A stretch of DNA of 10,173 nt from Candidatus Freyrarchaeum guaymasense (GTDB lineage: Archaea; Asgardarchaeota; Jordarchaeia; Jordarchaeales; Freyrarchaeaceae). The notes beneath the pieces were generated by a model. That model was not told the DNA's origin. It searched no databases and saw nothing but the letters and a program-made list of their open reading frames with translations. The stretch lies in assembly GCA_030587405.1 (NCBI GenBank), contig JAUQZD010000060.1, positions 1 through 10,173 on the forward strand. The letters are read 5' to 3'. Of this stretch, positions 1 through 5,920 are shown in pieces. How positions within the stretch are numbered: the first letter of the stretch is position 1; every line of letters starts with the position of its first letter. The translations under genes were made by a program, and so were the position numbers.

Positions 1-32
1 GGCTTTCAGGGGAGTTTCTGCCGGAGGGCTGG

Positions 33-383
33 GTGGTTACCGACGGGAGGGTTACGCAGAAGCCGGATTATACGGCTATAGACGGCTTTTGGGGCGAGGT
101 GAGGAGAGCAGGGTGCGAGAGGGTTCTGCTTACGCCTCTCGTGCTGGATGAGATAGTTGAGAGGGTTAGGAGGGAGGTGAACCCGAGGAGGATCGTTCTT
201 TTCGGTTCCAGGGCTAGGGGGGATGCTCATAGGGGTGCAGACATCGACCTGGCGGTTGACTCCGAGAAGCCGGTCATGAGGGAGGATATCCCCGTGGACA
301 TCGTTTGGTTGAGGAGGACTTCTAAGGACGTAGAGGAGTTGATGGAGAGGGAAGGGGTGGTCATATATGAGAGAGAGGGTTAA
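33..383 (+). CDS. MntA-like minimal nucleotidyltransferase, antitoxin of a HEPN-MNT pair
   Basis: This is a small DNA polymerase beta-type nucleotidyltransferase. The sequence shows the family signature GSx10DxD: G58-S59, then D70-I-D72, with a likely third carboxylate at D89 in 'VDIVWL'. In studied HEPN-MNT systems the MNT protein neutralises the HEPN RNase by transferring AMP to a tyrosine next to its active site; that role is inferred here from the partner gene, which it overlaps by 17 bases. I took the GTG at 33 because GGAGGG lies four bases upstream (23-28). The frame is open to the left edge, so a longer protein is possible. A GTG at 141 would give a shorter protein of about 80 residues that still holds the whole catalytic core, but it has no clear ribosome binding site. 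The family call is firm; the start is not. Confidence 0.88.
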   Translation: MVTDGRVTQKPDYTAIDGFWGEVRRAGCERVLLTPLVLDEIVERVRREVNPRRIVLFGSRARGDAHRGADIDLAVDSEKPVMREDIPVDIVWLRRTSKDVEELMEREGVVIYEREG

Positions 384-765
384 ACGGTACTTCACTAACT
401 ACGAGAAGGCTTTACGAAACCTCAGGGAGGGGGTTGAGGTTGCACGGACAGACATTGAAGTTGACGGCGCTATTAAGCGGTTTGAGCTATGCTACGAGCT
501 CGTATGGAAGCTTATAAAGGAGTACCTGGCTGATGTCGGCATAATCTGTAGGTCGCCGCGTGACACGTTCAGAGAAGCACGCCGGGTTGAGATCATAGAA
601 GATGAGCGTCTCTGGATGGAGATGATAGAGGACAGGAACGCTCTTGTACACACGTACGAAATGGAGAAAGCCCGTGAAATCTTCAGGAAAATTAAAAACG
701 AGTACGTCGACTGTCTGCAAGACGTGTATGAGAAGATTAAGAGGAGGATCGAGGAGGAGGGGTGA
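367..765 (+). CDS. HepT-like HEPN ribonuclease toxin (HI0074 / nucleotidyltransferase substrate-binding family)
   Basis: A 132-residue, all-helical HEPN protein of the type long annotated as 'nucleotidyltransferase substrate binding protein'. Family hallmarks are visible: a 'KRFELCYELVWK' helix (about 38-48), 'SPRDTFREA' (63-71), and the motif RNALVHTY, which is RX4HXY with R90, H95 and Y97. In characterised HepT toxins the Arg and His form the RNase site and the Tyr is the residue AMPylated by the MNT partner. All three are present, so both the toxin and its neutralisation site look intact. It starts at ATG 367 inside the end of the MNT gene, in another frame, which implies one transcript and coupled translation. 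It ends 552 bases before cmr4, so it may or may not be linked to the CRISPR module. Confidence 0.9.
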   Translation: MRERVKRYFTNYEKALRNLREGVEVARTDIEVDGAIKRFELCYELVWKLIKEYLADVGIICRSPRDTFREARRVEIIEDERLWMEMIEDRNALVHTYEMEKAREIFRKIKNEYVDCLQDVYEKIKRRIEEEG

Positions 766-1317
766 TGGCTTCTAGCGGAGTAAGCGCCCCTCCGCACCCC
801 TCCAGGTAAGGTTGAAGGTGCGAGGGAGGGAGAAAAAAGGAAAAGAGGGGGGTTTCGCGCAGCCTTAGCGAAGCGTTCACGGTGCTACATCCAGTGGGCA
901 AGTTGCGGGTTTAAGAGGGGTTCGTAGGTGATAGAGGCGCCTGGACGGAGGGAGAAAGGGGAAGCTCTCCGGTAGGTTCATTTACGATCTCGTCGAAAAA
1001 TTAGATGGAGGGTGCAAAGGAGTGGTGCAGGGAGAATGTACGCGAATATGCGATGGTTAAAATGTTAAAATGCTTTTGAAGAAGAGGGGTTACGGGATGA
1101 GGTTGCCGGGAGGGGTGCTGGAATGCTGCGTGATGCTCTTTCATGGCTAGTTGACAAGTTAAGATGGGCGGCTGCGTCCTATCGTAGGAGAAGCCATTGT
1201 GGAGGTGGTGGATGCTGGAGCCGTCTACTTAACGGAGAGGGTGGAGGCGGCTTGGCTTGCCGGTGGAGGTTCCGATGAAAACGCCCGATTTAAGGTTTGG
1301 CTTCGCAAGGTGGTAAC
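766..1317. other. Gap with no intact gene; possible decayed coding remnants
   Basis: No convincing full gene is seen on either strand. Short pieces have protein-like composition. One runs from ATG 1005 to the stop at 1077-1079 (24 residues, beginning MEGAKEWCRENV). Another starts at ATG 1123 with MLRDALSWLVDKL. A third, in another frame, is open from 1163 into the start of cmr4 and contains EAIVEVVDAGAVYLTERVEA. The second and third would read on from each other after one frameshift near 1160, as in a broken gene. I cannot assign a family. The short AT-rich segment TTTAAG (about 1289-1294) lies some 25 bases before the cmr4 start and could be its TATA box. No tRNA, CRISPR repeat or clear terminator was seen. 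Confidence 0.45.
1056..1072 (+). repeat. gttaaaa-tgttaaaatg motif, copy 1
   Basis: The bases GTTAAAATGTTAAAATG occur here and, with one extra C, again at 9518-9535. Both copies are followed by a T-rich run and then purines (CTTTTGAAGAA here, TTTGAGAGAA there). Each copy is itself a near-duplication of GTTAAAA and ends in an ATG that opens a short frame. It could be a promoter-like AT element or a trace of a shared mobile sequence. In a sequence this size a partly simple AT-rich match could also arise by chance. Confidence 0.35.
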
Positions 1318-2274
1318 ATGTTCGAGAAAGCCTTAGTCATGTACATGTACGCGGAAACCCCGCTGCATCCGGGAGGCGGCTTGGCCGTCAGCGAGGTTGC
1401 CGACCTGCCGATACAGAGGGAGAGGCACACCGGGTTCCCGATCATACGGGGATCCTCGCTTAAAGGCGTGTTGAGGAGTGCGCCCAAAGGGGCCAGCAAG
1501 GATGGCGGCATCGCGCTGAGCGATGAGTGTGGGCGGTGCCCGGTAAGGGAGGCTGGCGAGGTGAGGGAGGCATGCGAACTTTGCAGTCAAATATTCGGTG
1601 CACGTAATGGAGCCGGCGGGGTCACGGTGACCGACGCCAGGGTTCTCGCGTTCCCCGTTAGAACGTTAAAAGGCGTGTTCAGCTGGATTACCTGCCCACT
1701 GGTTCTGGACAGGTATAGAAGGGACTTGGAGTTAGCCGGCGTCAAGGCTAACTGGATTGTTCCGAAGCCTGCCGGCTGCGAGGAAGCCATGGTCTGCACG
1801 CGATCGCAGGCAGAAGAGTACGTTTATGTAGAGGATTTACAGTTAAAGTGCGAGAGGGATAGCGTCGTAGACGCCGTCGCAGAGGAGGTGGTGGGGGCGG
1901 TGCCGGAGGGTGAAGTCTACCGGGAGGTTAGGGAGAAGCTCAGAAGAGACCTGATCGTGGTTTCCGACGATGTTTTCAGAGACCTGGTGTTATTCACGAC
2001 GGAGGTTGTTACGAGGGTTAAGGTAAGCCCTGAAACCGGAACCGTGGAGGCGGGTGGATTGTGGTCCGAGGAGTATCTGCCGGCAGACACCATAATGTAC
2101 TTTGTGATTTTAGTTCCGAGCAGGCTTGGCGCGCGGGGGGCCGGGGACGTCGTGGAGTTGCTCAAGAGGTACGGGGGGAGGATACTGCAGGTAGGAGGAG
2201 GCGAGACCGTTGGGAGGGGGTTTGTGAGGGTGAAGATGGTTGAAGGAGGGGTGGGGAGTGCTGCGGCTCCTTGA
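1318..2274 (+). CDS. cmr4: Cmr4, type III-B CRISPR RNP backbone and target-RNA nuclease (Cas7 group)
   Basis: Cmr4 subunits line the crRNA and cut bound target RNA at six-base intervals. The family block is clear: 'TPLHPGGG' (14-21), 'VADLPIQRERHTGFP' (27-41) and 'GSSLKGVLR' (45-53). D29 aligns with the catalytic Asp (D26) of Pyrococcus Cmr4, so slicing is probably intact. Further on are 'TDARVLAFPVR', 'WITCP', 'GGLWSEEYLP' and the glycine-rich loop GGGETVGRG (293-301). Length is normal at 318 residues. A CxxC pair at C71/C74 and another at C86/C89 lie in a segment just before 'QIFGARNGAGG' and may bind a metal. I chose ATG 1318, with GGTGG at 1309-1313, over an in-frame TTG at 1297, because the conserved first strand begins directly after it. 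It overlaps cmr5 by 17 bases. Confidence 0.95.
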   Translation: MFEKALVMYMYAETPLHPGGGLAVSEVADLPIQRERHTGFPIIRGSSLKGVLRSAPKGASKDGGIALSDECGRCPVREAGEVREACELCSQIFGARNGAGGVTVTDARVLAFPVRTLKGVFSWITCPLVLDRYRRDLELAGVKANWIVPKPAGCEEAMVCTRSQAEEYVYVEDLQLKCERDSVVDAVAEEVVGAVPEGEVYREVREKLRRDLIVVSDDVFRDLVLFTTEVVTRVKVSPETGTVEAGGLWSEEYLPADTIMYFVILVPSRLGARGAGDVVELLKRYGGRILQVGGGETVGRGFVRVKMVEGGVGSAAAP

Positions 2275-2665
2275 GCAGGAAAGAGCTAGATACGCGTGGA
2301 AGTGCATTCGAGAGGTAAAGGGAGATGCTGACTTGGAGGGAAGGTACAAGTCGTGTGTTAGGAGGGCGGCATCTTACATTCAGGTAAACGGTTTAGGGAA
2401 CACCATGGCTTTTTACAGGTCTAAGTTTGAGCCTGACTTGAAGAGGGGGGAAGGGAGGATGAGCACCGAGGGGAAAGCCTATAAGCTGGTCTACGAGCAC
2501 CTTAACGGCTGGTTCAGGAAGAGGTTTAAAGAGGGGAGGGATATCCTTGAGTGGATGACCGGGGAGGACACGTCCTCAACGATGGTCTTCCATGCTGCGA
2601 GGGAAATTATAGCTTTACTCGGCTGGATGAAGAGGTTTGCAGAAGCGGAGCTGGGTGATGGGTGA
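2258..2665 (+). CDS. cmr5: Cmr5, small subunit of the type III-B CRISPR complex (Cas11 group)
   Basis: A helical protein of 135 residues that forms the inner filament of the Cmr complex beside the Cmr4 backbone. Family features are 'LEQERARYAWKCI' at the N-terminus, 'YKSCVRRAASYIQVNGLGNTMAFYRSK' split here as YKSCVRRAASYI (30-41) and NGLGNTMAFYRSK (44-56), and the C-terminal 'AREIIALLGWMKRFAEAE'. Cmr5 has no catalytic residues. I chose GTG 2258, which has GGAGGGG at 2244-2250, seven bases upstream; an in-frame TTG at 2240 would add six residues that the family does not need. The start lies inside cmr4 and the stop lies inside a triple GGGTGAT repeat that also holds the cmr6 start, so translation of the three genes is probably coupled. 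Confidence 0.93.
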   Translation: MLRLLEQERARYAWKCIREVKGDADLEGRYKSCVRRAASYIQVNGLGNTMAFYRSKFEPDLKRGEGRMSTEGKAYKLVYEHLNGWFRKRFKEGRDILEWMTGEDTSSTMVFHAAREIIALLGWMKRFAEAELGDG

Positions 2666-2673
2666 TGGGTGAT
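2653..2673 (+). repeat. Three perfect tandem GGGTGAT units across the cmr5 stop and cmr6 start
   Basis: GGGTGAT occurs at 2653-2659, 2660-2666 and 2667-2673. Because the unit is seven bases, its TGA falls in all three frames (2656, 2663, 2670), and so does its GTG (2655, 2662, 2669). The cmr5 stop is the second TGA and the cmr6 GTG start is the third GTG. The GGTGA core also resembles a Shine-Dalgarno sequence, so earlier units may serve as the ribosome binding site for the cmr6 start. Confidence 0.85.
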
Positions 2674-3688
2674 GATGAGGGGCTTCATCTCCTCTAAGAG
2701 GCCGGCTGGGGAGGTTGTCGACGTCGTGGCCGGCGCCGTGAAAGGCAGAGAGCTAAACCTTGGGCTATTCCTTGACAAGTACGTGTTGTGGTGTTACGAT
2801 GACGAGGAGGGCAGGTGGGAGCACGGGTTAGACGTCCAGGTTTCCCTTCTCAGGAAGGTTTGCCGTGACCCCCAAGAGGTGAAAAGACTGTTAGGGGATT
2901 TCAGCATACCCAACGGGGAGTTCAGGAGGAGGCTGGCGGAGGACGGGAGGCTATGTGTACCAGTCGACGCGGTTCCACTTAGCGTTTACGAGTCATACAT
3001 GAGTAGGATGACCCGGATGCTCAGCACGCTGGGGGAAATGGGGTTCCACGTGGAGTATCTGCCTGATGAGCGGTCAGGGCTCCCTCTCAGCTGGAGGCTC
3101 GCTGTAAACCTGGGTGCCGCAAGCATCTACGAGGCATCCCTACTCCTCCACAGGAATTACTCGGTTCCCTACATTCCGGGGAGCGCTGTGAAGGGTGCCA
3201 CGAGGCACCTGTCCATTCGAAAGTTTGCCAGAGCCATCCAGGAGCTGGAGGGAACCCCCTACGGGGATGCCGCTAGGAGGGTGGACGCGGCACTTGAGAA
3301 AGGTGAAGACTTGGGCGTCGAGGTGGACGGGGTTAAGTTTAAGACGTTAATTGACGTGTTCGGGGCGCGGAGCCAAAAGGGGAAGGTAATATTTTTCGAT
3401 GCTCTACCCGTTTTAAGCGGGGAAAACGAGTGCTTCATAGTCCTCGACGTCGTGAACGTGCACTACAAGGAGTACTACCAAGATAGGAGCGGCAGAACGC
3501 CTCCGGGAGACTGGGTGAAGCCGAGCCCAGTGTTCTTCCTAGCCGTGGAAGGGGTGAAGTTCAGGTTCGCCTTAGCGTCAAGGGACAGGAACTTGGCCGG
3601 AGAGGCGAAACGCCTGCTCAGGGAGGCGCTGGAAAGCTGCGGCATCGGCGCGAGGACGTCTGCCGGCTACGGGTACTTTGAGGTGTAA
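2669..3688 (+). CDS. cmr6: Cmr6, type III-B CRISPR RAMP protein capping the crRNA 3' side (Cas7 group)
   Basis: Cmr6 sits with Cmr1 at the end of the Cmr filament that holds the crRNA 3' region. Visible family features are 'YIPGSAVKGATRH' (168-180, the RAMP strand-loop-helix), 'VIFFDALPV' (240-248), 'LDVVNVHYKEYY' (259-270), 'PSPVFFLAVE' (285-294), and the C-terminal glycine-rich 'GIGARTSAGYGYFEV' (325-339). About 100 residues precede 'LSVYESYMSRMTRM' and are less typical; Cmr6 N-termini vary. Length is 339 residues, within the family range. The start could be GTG 2669 or the in-frame ATGs at 2672 and 2675; the difference is two residues at most. The gene follows cmr5 by three bases and precedes csx1 by five. 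Confidence 0.92.
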   Translation: MMMRGFISSKRPAGEVVDVVAGAVKGRELNLGLFLDKYVLWCYDDEEGRWEHGLDVQVSLLRKVCRDPQEVKRLLGDFSIPNGEFRRRLAEDGRLCVPVDAVPLSVYESYMSRMTRMLSTLGEMGFHVEYLPDERSGLPLSWRLAVNLGAASIYEASLLLHRNYSVPYIPGSAVKGATRHLSIRKFARAIQELEGTPYGDAARRVDAALEKGEDLGVEVDGVKFKTLIDVFGARSQKGKVIFFDALPVLSGENECFIVLDVVNVHYKEYYQDRSGRTPPGDWVKPSPVFFLAVEGVKFRFALASRDRNLAGEAKRLLREALESCGIGARTSAGYGYFEV

Positions 3689-3693
3689 GGGAC

Positions 3694-4974
3694 ATGAAGC
3701 TCTTAATAGCCCCGTGGGGGAATCCAAGCGGCTGGAGGGAGGTGGTTTACGTGTTTGGCGGAAAGAGCATAAAGGCGTGTACCTCGTTAAGGGCTCTTCA
3801 AGAAGTTATAGAACCAGATAAAACGATCATAGTAGGTCTGGATACGCTCGCAGAGAAAGGGGAGAACTACCAGGATGTGAAGGAGGACGCTGAAGGGAAG
3901 ATAAGGGAGCACGCGGACAGGTTTGGGCTGGAAGGTTACGAGGTGCTGATAGCTCCGGGAATAGGAACATTCCCGAACGGCACCTTCCACGGGGGTGCAC
4001 TCGACTACTACCATTACGTTACTGCAAGACTCGCACTCATCCTTCTCGAACACGTGGGGGAAACGCTGAGCATACACCTTGATTTAACCCACGGCATAAA
4101 CTACTCGACAATCCTCACTTATAAGGCTGTTAGGGAGGTGGCGGAAGCCATCTCCATCTTCAAGGAAACCCGGTTTACAGCGTATAACGCGGATCCATCG
4201 CTGCCGTCAGCCACAGGCAAGCTCTCCATCAACATAATAGAGCAGTCAACTCCTACTCCAACACCCCTCACTGAAAGGATCACCCAGAAAAGACCGTTAG
4301 AACCATTAAACCTGAGCGTCGACGAGAGGAGGAGGCTCTTCGAGGAGGAGCTAAAAGAGGTTAGGGAGGTAGACGACTTAGAGCTTTCAGCCTTCATCGG
4401 AGCGCTGTACAACGGTTTACCCCTTGCCCTCTTCAGGTTCTACCCTGAAAAAGGCAGGTTAAAGGAGGTCATACTCGCATCCCTGAACTTATATGAAAGG
4501 TACGTGGAGGTTGAAAGCCAAGGTAAATTGAAAGTAACGAGACGGGTAAGAATGGGAAACGACCTTAAAGTCTACGTTTTCGCCTACATGATCGCAACGT
4601 TGCTGAGCGCCAATGGGTTGATTTTTTCGCGGAAAAAGGAAGTAGCACTCAGCGAGGTCGAAAGCTTAACAGAAAGCCTTTTCAAATTCGATGAGCGCTT
4701 AAAGAAAAGAATCGAGACCGACATTCACACCCTAAAAACGGACTTAGAGGGGAAAGAGGCTGCAGACTGGCAAACATATAATAGCGTGATAGGAAGGAAA
4801 ATAGGGGGAATCGACGAAAGAAACTTTCTAGCCCACTCAGGGTTTGAAAGGAACGCTGTTGAAGTCAAGAAGGAAAGCGGCATGCTTCTACTTAGGTACC
4901 ATGAAGACAAAATAGAAACTGTTGCAAAAATGTGCCAGAAAGGATTAAAACGAGAAATATCATTGGAAAGTTAA
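3694..4974 (+). CDS. csx1: Csx1, CARF-HEPN ribonuclease of type III CRISPR (DxTHG / MJ1666-like)
   Basis: A two-domain accessory RNase. In this family the N-terminal CARF domain binds cyclic oligoadenylate made by Cas10 and turns on the C-terminal HEPN RNase, which cuts RNA without sequence matching and slows cell and virus together. The sequence shows 'LLIAPWGNPSGW' (3-14), a first-strand ligand loop; the DxTHG signature 'HLDLTHGINYS' (128-138, D130, H133, G134); a Pro/Thr linker near 185-205; and the HEPN motif R376-N-F-L-A-H381 in 'DERNFLAHSGFE'. All key residues are present. Length is 426 residues, normal for Csx1. It starts at ATG 3694, five bases after cmr6, so it belongs to the cmr operon. 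Oddity: no cas10 is visible to supply its activator. Base use becomes a little more A-rich towards its 3' end. Confidence 0.93.
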   Translation: MKLLIAPWGNPSGWREVVYVFGGKSIKACTSLRALQEVIEPDKTIIVGLDTLAEKGENYQDVKEDAEGKIREHADRFGLEGYEVLIAPGIGTFPNGTFHGGALDYYHYVTARLALILLEHVGETLSIHLDLTHGINYSTILTYKAVREVAEAISIFKETRFTAYNADPSLPSATGKLSINIIEQSTPTPTPLTERITQKRPLEPLNLSVDERRRLFEEELKEVREVDDLELSAFIGALYNGLPLALFRFYPEKGRLKEVILASLNLYERYVEVESQGKLKVTRRVRMGNDLKVYVFAYMIATLLSANGLIFSRKKEVALSEVESLTESLFKFDERLKKRIETDIHTLKTDLEGKEAADWQTYNSVIGRKIGGIDERNFLAHSGFERNAVEVKKESGMLLLRYHEDKIETVAKMCQKGLKREISLES

Positions 4975-5138
4975 AGTTAACCGTACCCTCCTCAAAGACC
5001 CGGGTTTCAGAGGTTCTAAGAGAAGTCTAAAAGGGAGGCGTGGAACACGTAGACCTCTAAATGAAGCGCCACGCGGGTCAACCGCCAGAAAGCCGGGAGG
5101 AGGAAGGCAGAAAGAACGCACCAGCCTCTTAAAGAGGG
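4975..5138. other. Gap after csx1 with short inverted repeats
   Basis: No gene is convincing; an ATG at 5061 opens only a 23-residue frame. Several six-base inverted pairs are present: AGAGGT (5010-5015) with ACCTCT (5053-5058), GCGTGG (5038-5043) with CCACGC (5069-5074), and GACCCG with CGGGTC further out. They could form a branched RNA fold after csx1, but no T-run follows, so I do not call a terminator. Confidence 0.3.
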
Positions 5139-5852
5139 GTGGAAGAAGTGGCCGGACCCGCACATGACGCGTTGAGGAGGATAGTTGACGGGTACATGAG
5201 GAAGGTTCCGGGTTTAAGGGAGCACTGCGAGAGGTGCCTCAGGACCGAGAGGTGGGGTGGAAGCGTCGTCCTCATGGTCGTCGACGCAGCCTTCACCTCG
5301 ATAGGGCTAAACTACTTCACGGCGGTCGTCCCGAAAGTTGAGGAGTTCAATAAGAGGTTTGTTGAAACAGGGAGAATAACGTGCCTGAGAGATCTCGCAG
5401 GGGCAAGCGTGGAGGAGCTCAGGGAAACGTGGCGGAACAAGAGGTCCTGGCTCGCAGCGAAGAGCGTGGCAGCCTACCTTTCAAAGCTCAGCGGCGACGA
5501 CAGGGAAGCCCTGAGGAGCTGGGCCAGGAGCTCCAGCCTTGAAAACTGGAGGGAGAACCCGGTAGGCAGAATGAAGGGGGTTGGCCTGGTCACCTACCAG
5601 TACCTGAGGATGATGGGTGGGGTCGACACGGTCATGCCAGACAAAATAGTTAAACGCGTCATAAACGGGATACTCGTGGAAGCAGGGTTAGAGCCGGTCA
5701 GCGACGACATAGAGTTCGTTAGGAGGGCGGAGTGGCTGGCGGAGACGTGCGGCTACAAGCCCATAGAACTGTGCTGGATGACCTGGCTCATACAGCCCGA
5801 AGGGAGAAAAATGAGGATGGAAAAGTACTCGAGCCTACTCTCCAAAATATGA
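5139..5852 (+). CDS. HhH-GPD-like protein, DNA glycosylase superfamily, function unknown
   Basis: A 237-residue helical protein. Residues 144-174 read as a helix-hairpin-helix, 'RMKGVGLVTYQYLRMM', followed by a loop with 'VMPDKIVKRV'. In HhH-GPD glycosylases the same layout is a Gly-x-Gly hairpin followed by 'vDthV.Rv', whose Asp is catalytic; D168 is the matching candidate here. No iron-sulphur Cys cluster is present at the C-terminus. I cannot name the substrate, and a role in DNA base repair is inference. The N-terminus ('VVLMVVDAAFTSIGL', 43-57) suggests a buried helix, not a membrane segment. Start chosen at GTG 5139; a GTG at 5148 is equally possible, with GAGGGGTGG just upstream. It runs in the same direction as the cmr-csx1 operon but 164 bases downstream, so joint transcription is uncertain. 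Confidence 0.65.
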   Translation: MEEVAGPAHDALRRIVDGYMRKVPGLREHCERCLRTERWGGSVVLMVVDAAFTSIGLNYFTAVVPKVEEFNKRFVETGRITCLRDLAGASVEELRETWRNKRSWLAAKSVAAYLSKLSGDDREALRSWARSSSLENWRENPVGRMKGVGLVTYQYLRMMGGVDTVMPDKIVKRVINGILVEAGLEPVSDDIEFVRRAEWLAETCGYKPIELCWMTWLIQPEGRKMRMEKYSSLLSKI

Positions 5853-5920
5853 CCAGCACCCATCAGCCGGCACATTACAGGGTTAAGCCTGGCAAGGGTT
5901 AAGTGGAGGAAAGCCGCCGC

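Noticed and set aside
6..395. Minus-strand open frame across the MNT gene
   Set aside because: It is antisense to a gene with clear catalytic motifs and has Pro/His-rich low-information composition.
487..797. Two minus-strand open frames across the HepT gene
   Set aside because: Both are shadows of a coding region with an intact RX4HXY motif; they have no family features of their own.
766..1317. CRISPR array or leader upstream of cmr4
   Set aside because: No repeat of 20 to 40 bases recurs at even spacing here or in any other gap of the window.
2061..2243. Plus-strand 60-residue frame inside cmr4
   Set aside because: Arg/Gly-rich out-of-frame reading of the conserved Cmr4 C-terminus.
4975..5138. 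tRNA or intrinsic terminator
   Set aside because: No T-loop sequence or acceptor stem was found, and no T-run follows the inverted repeats.
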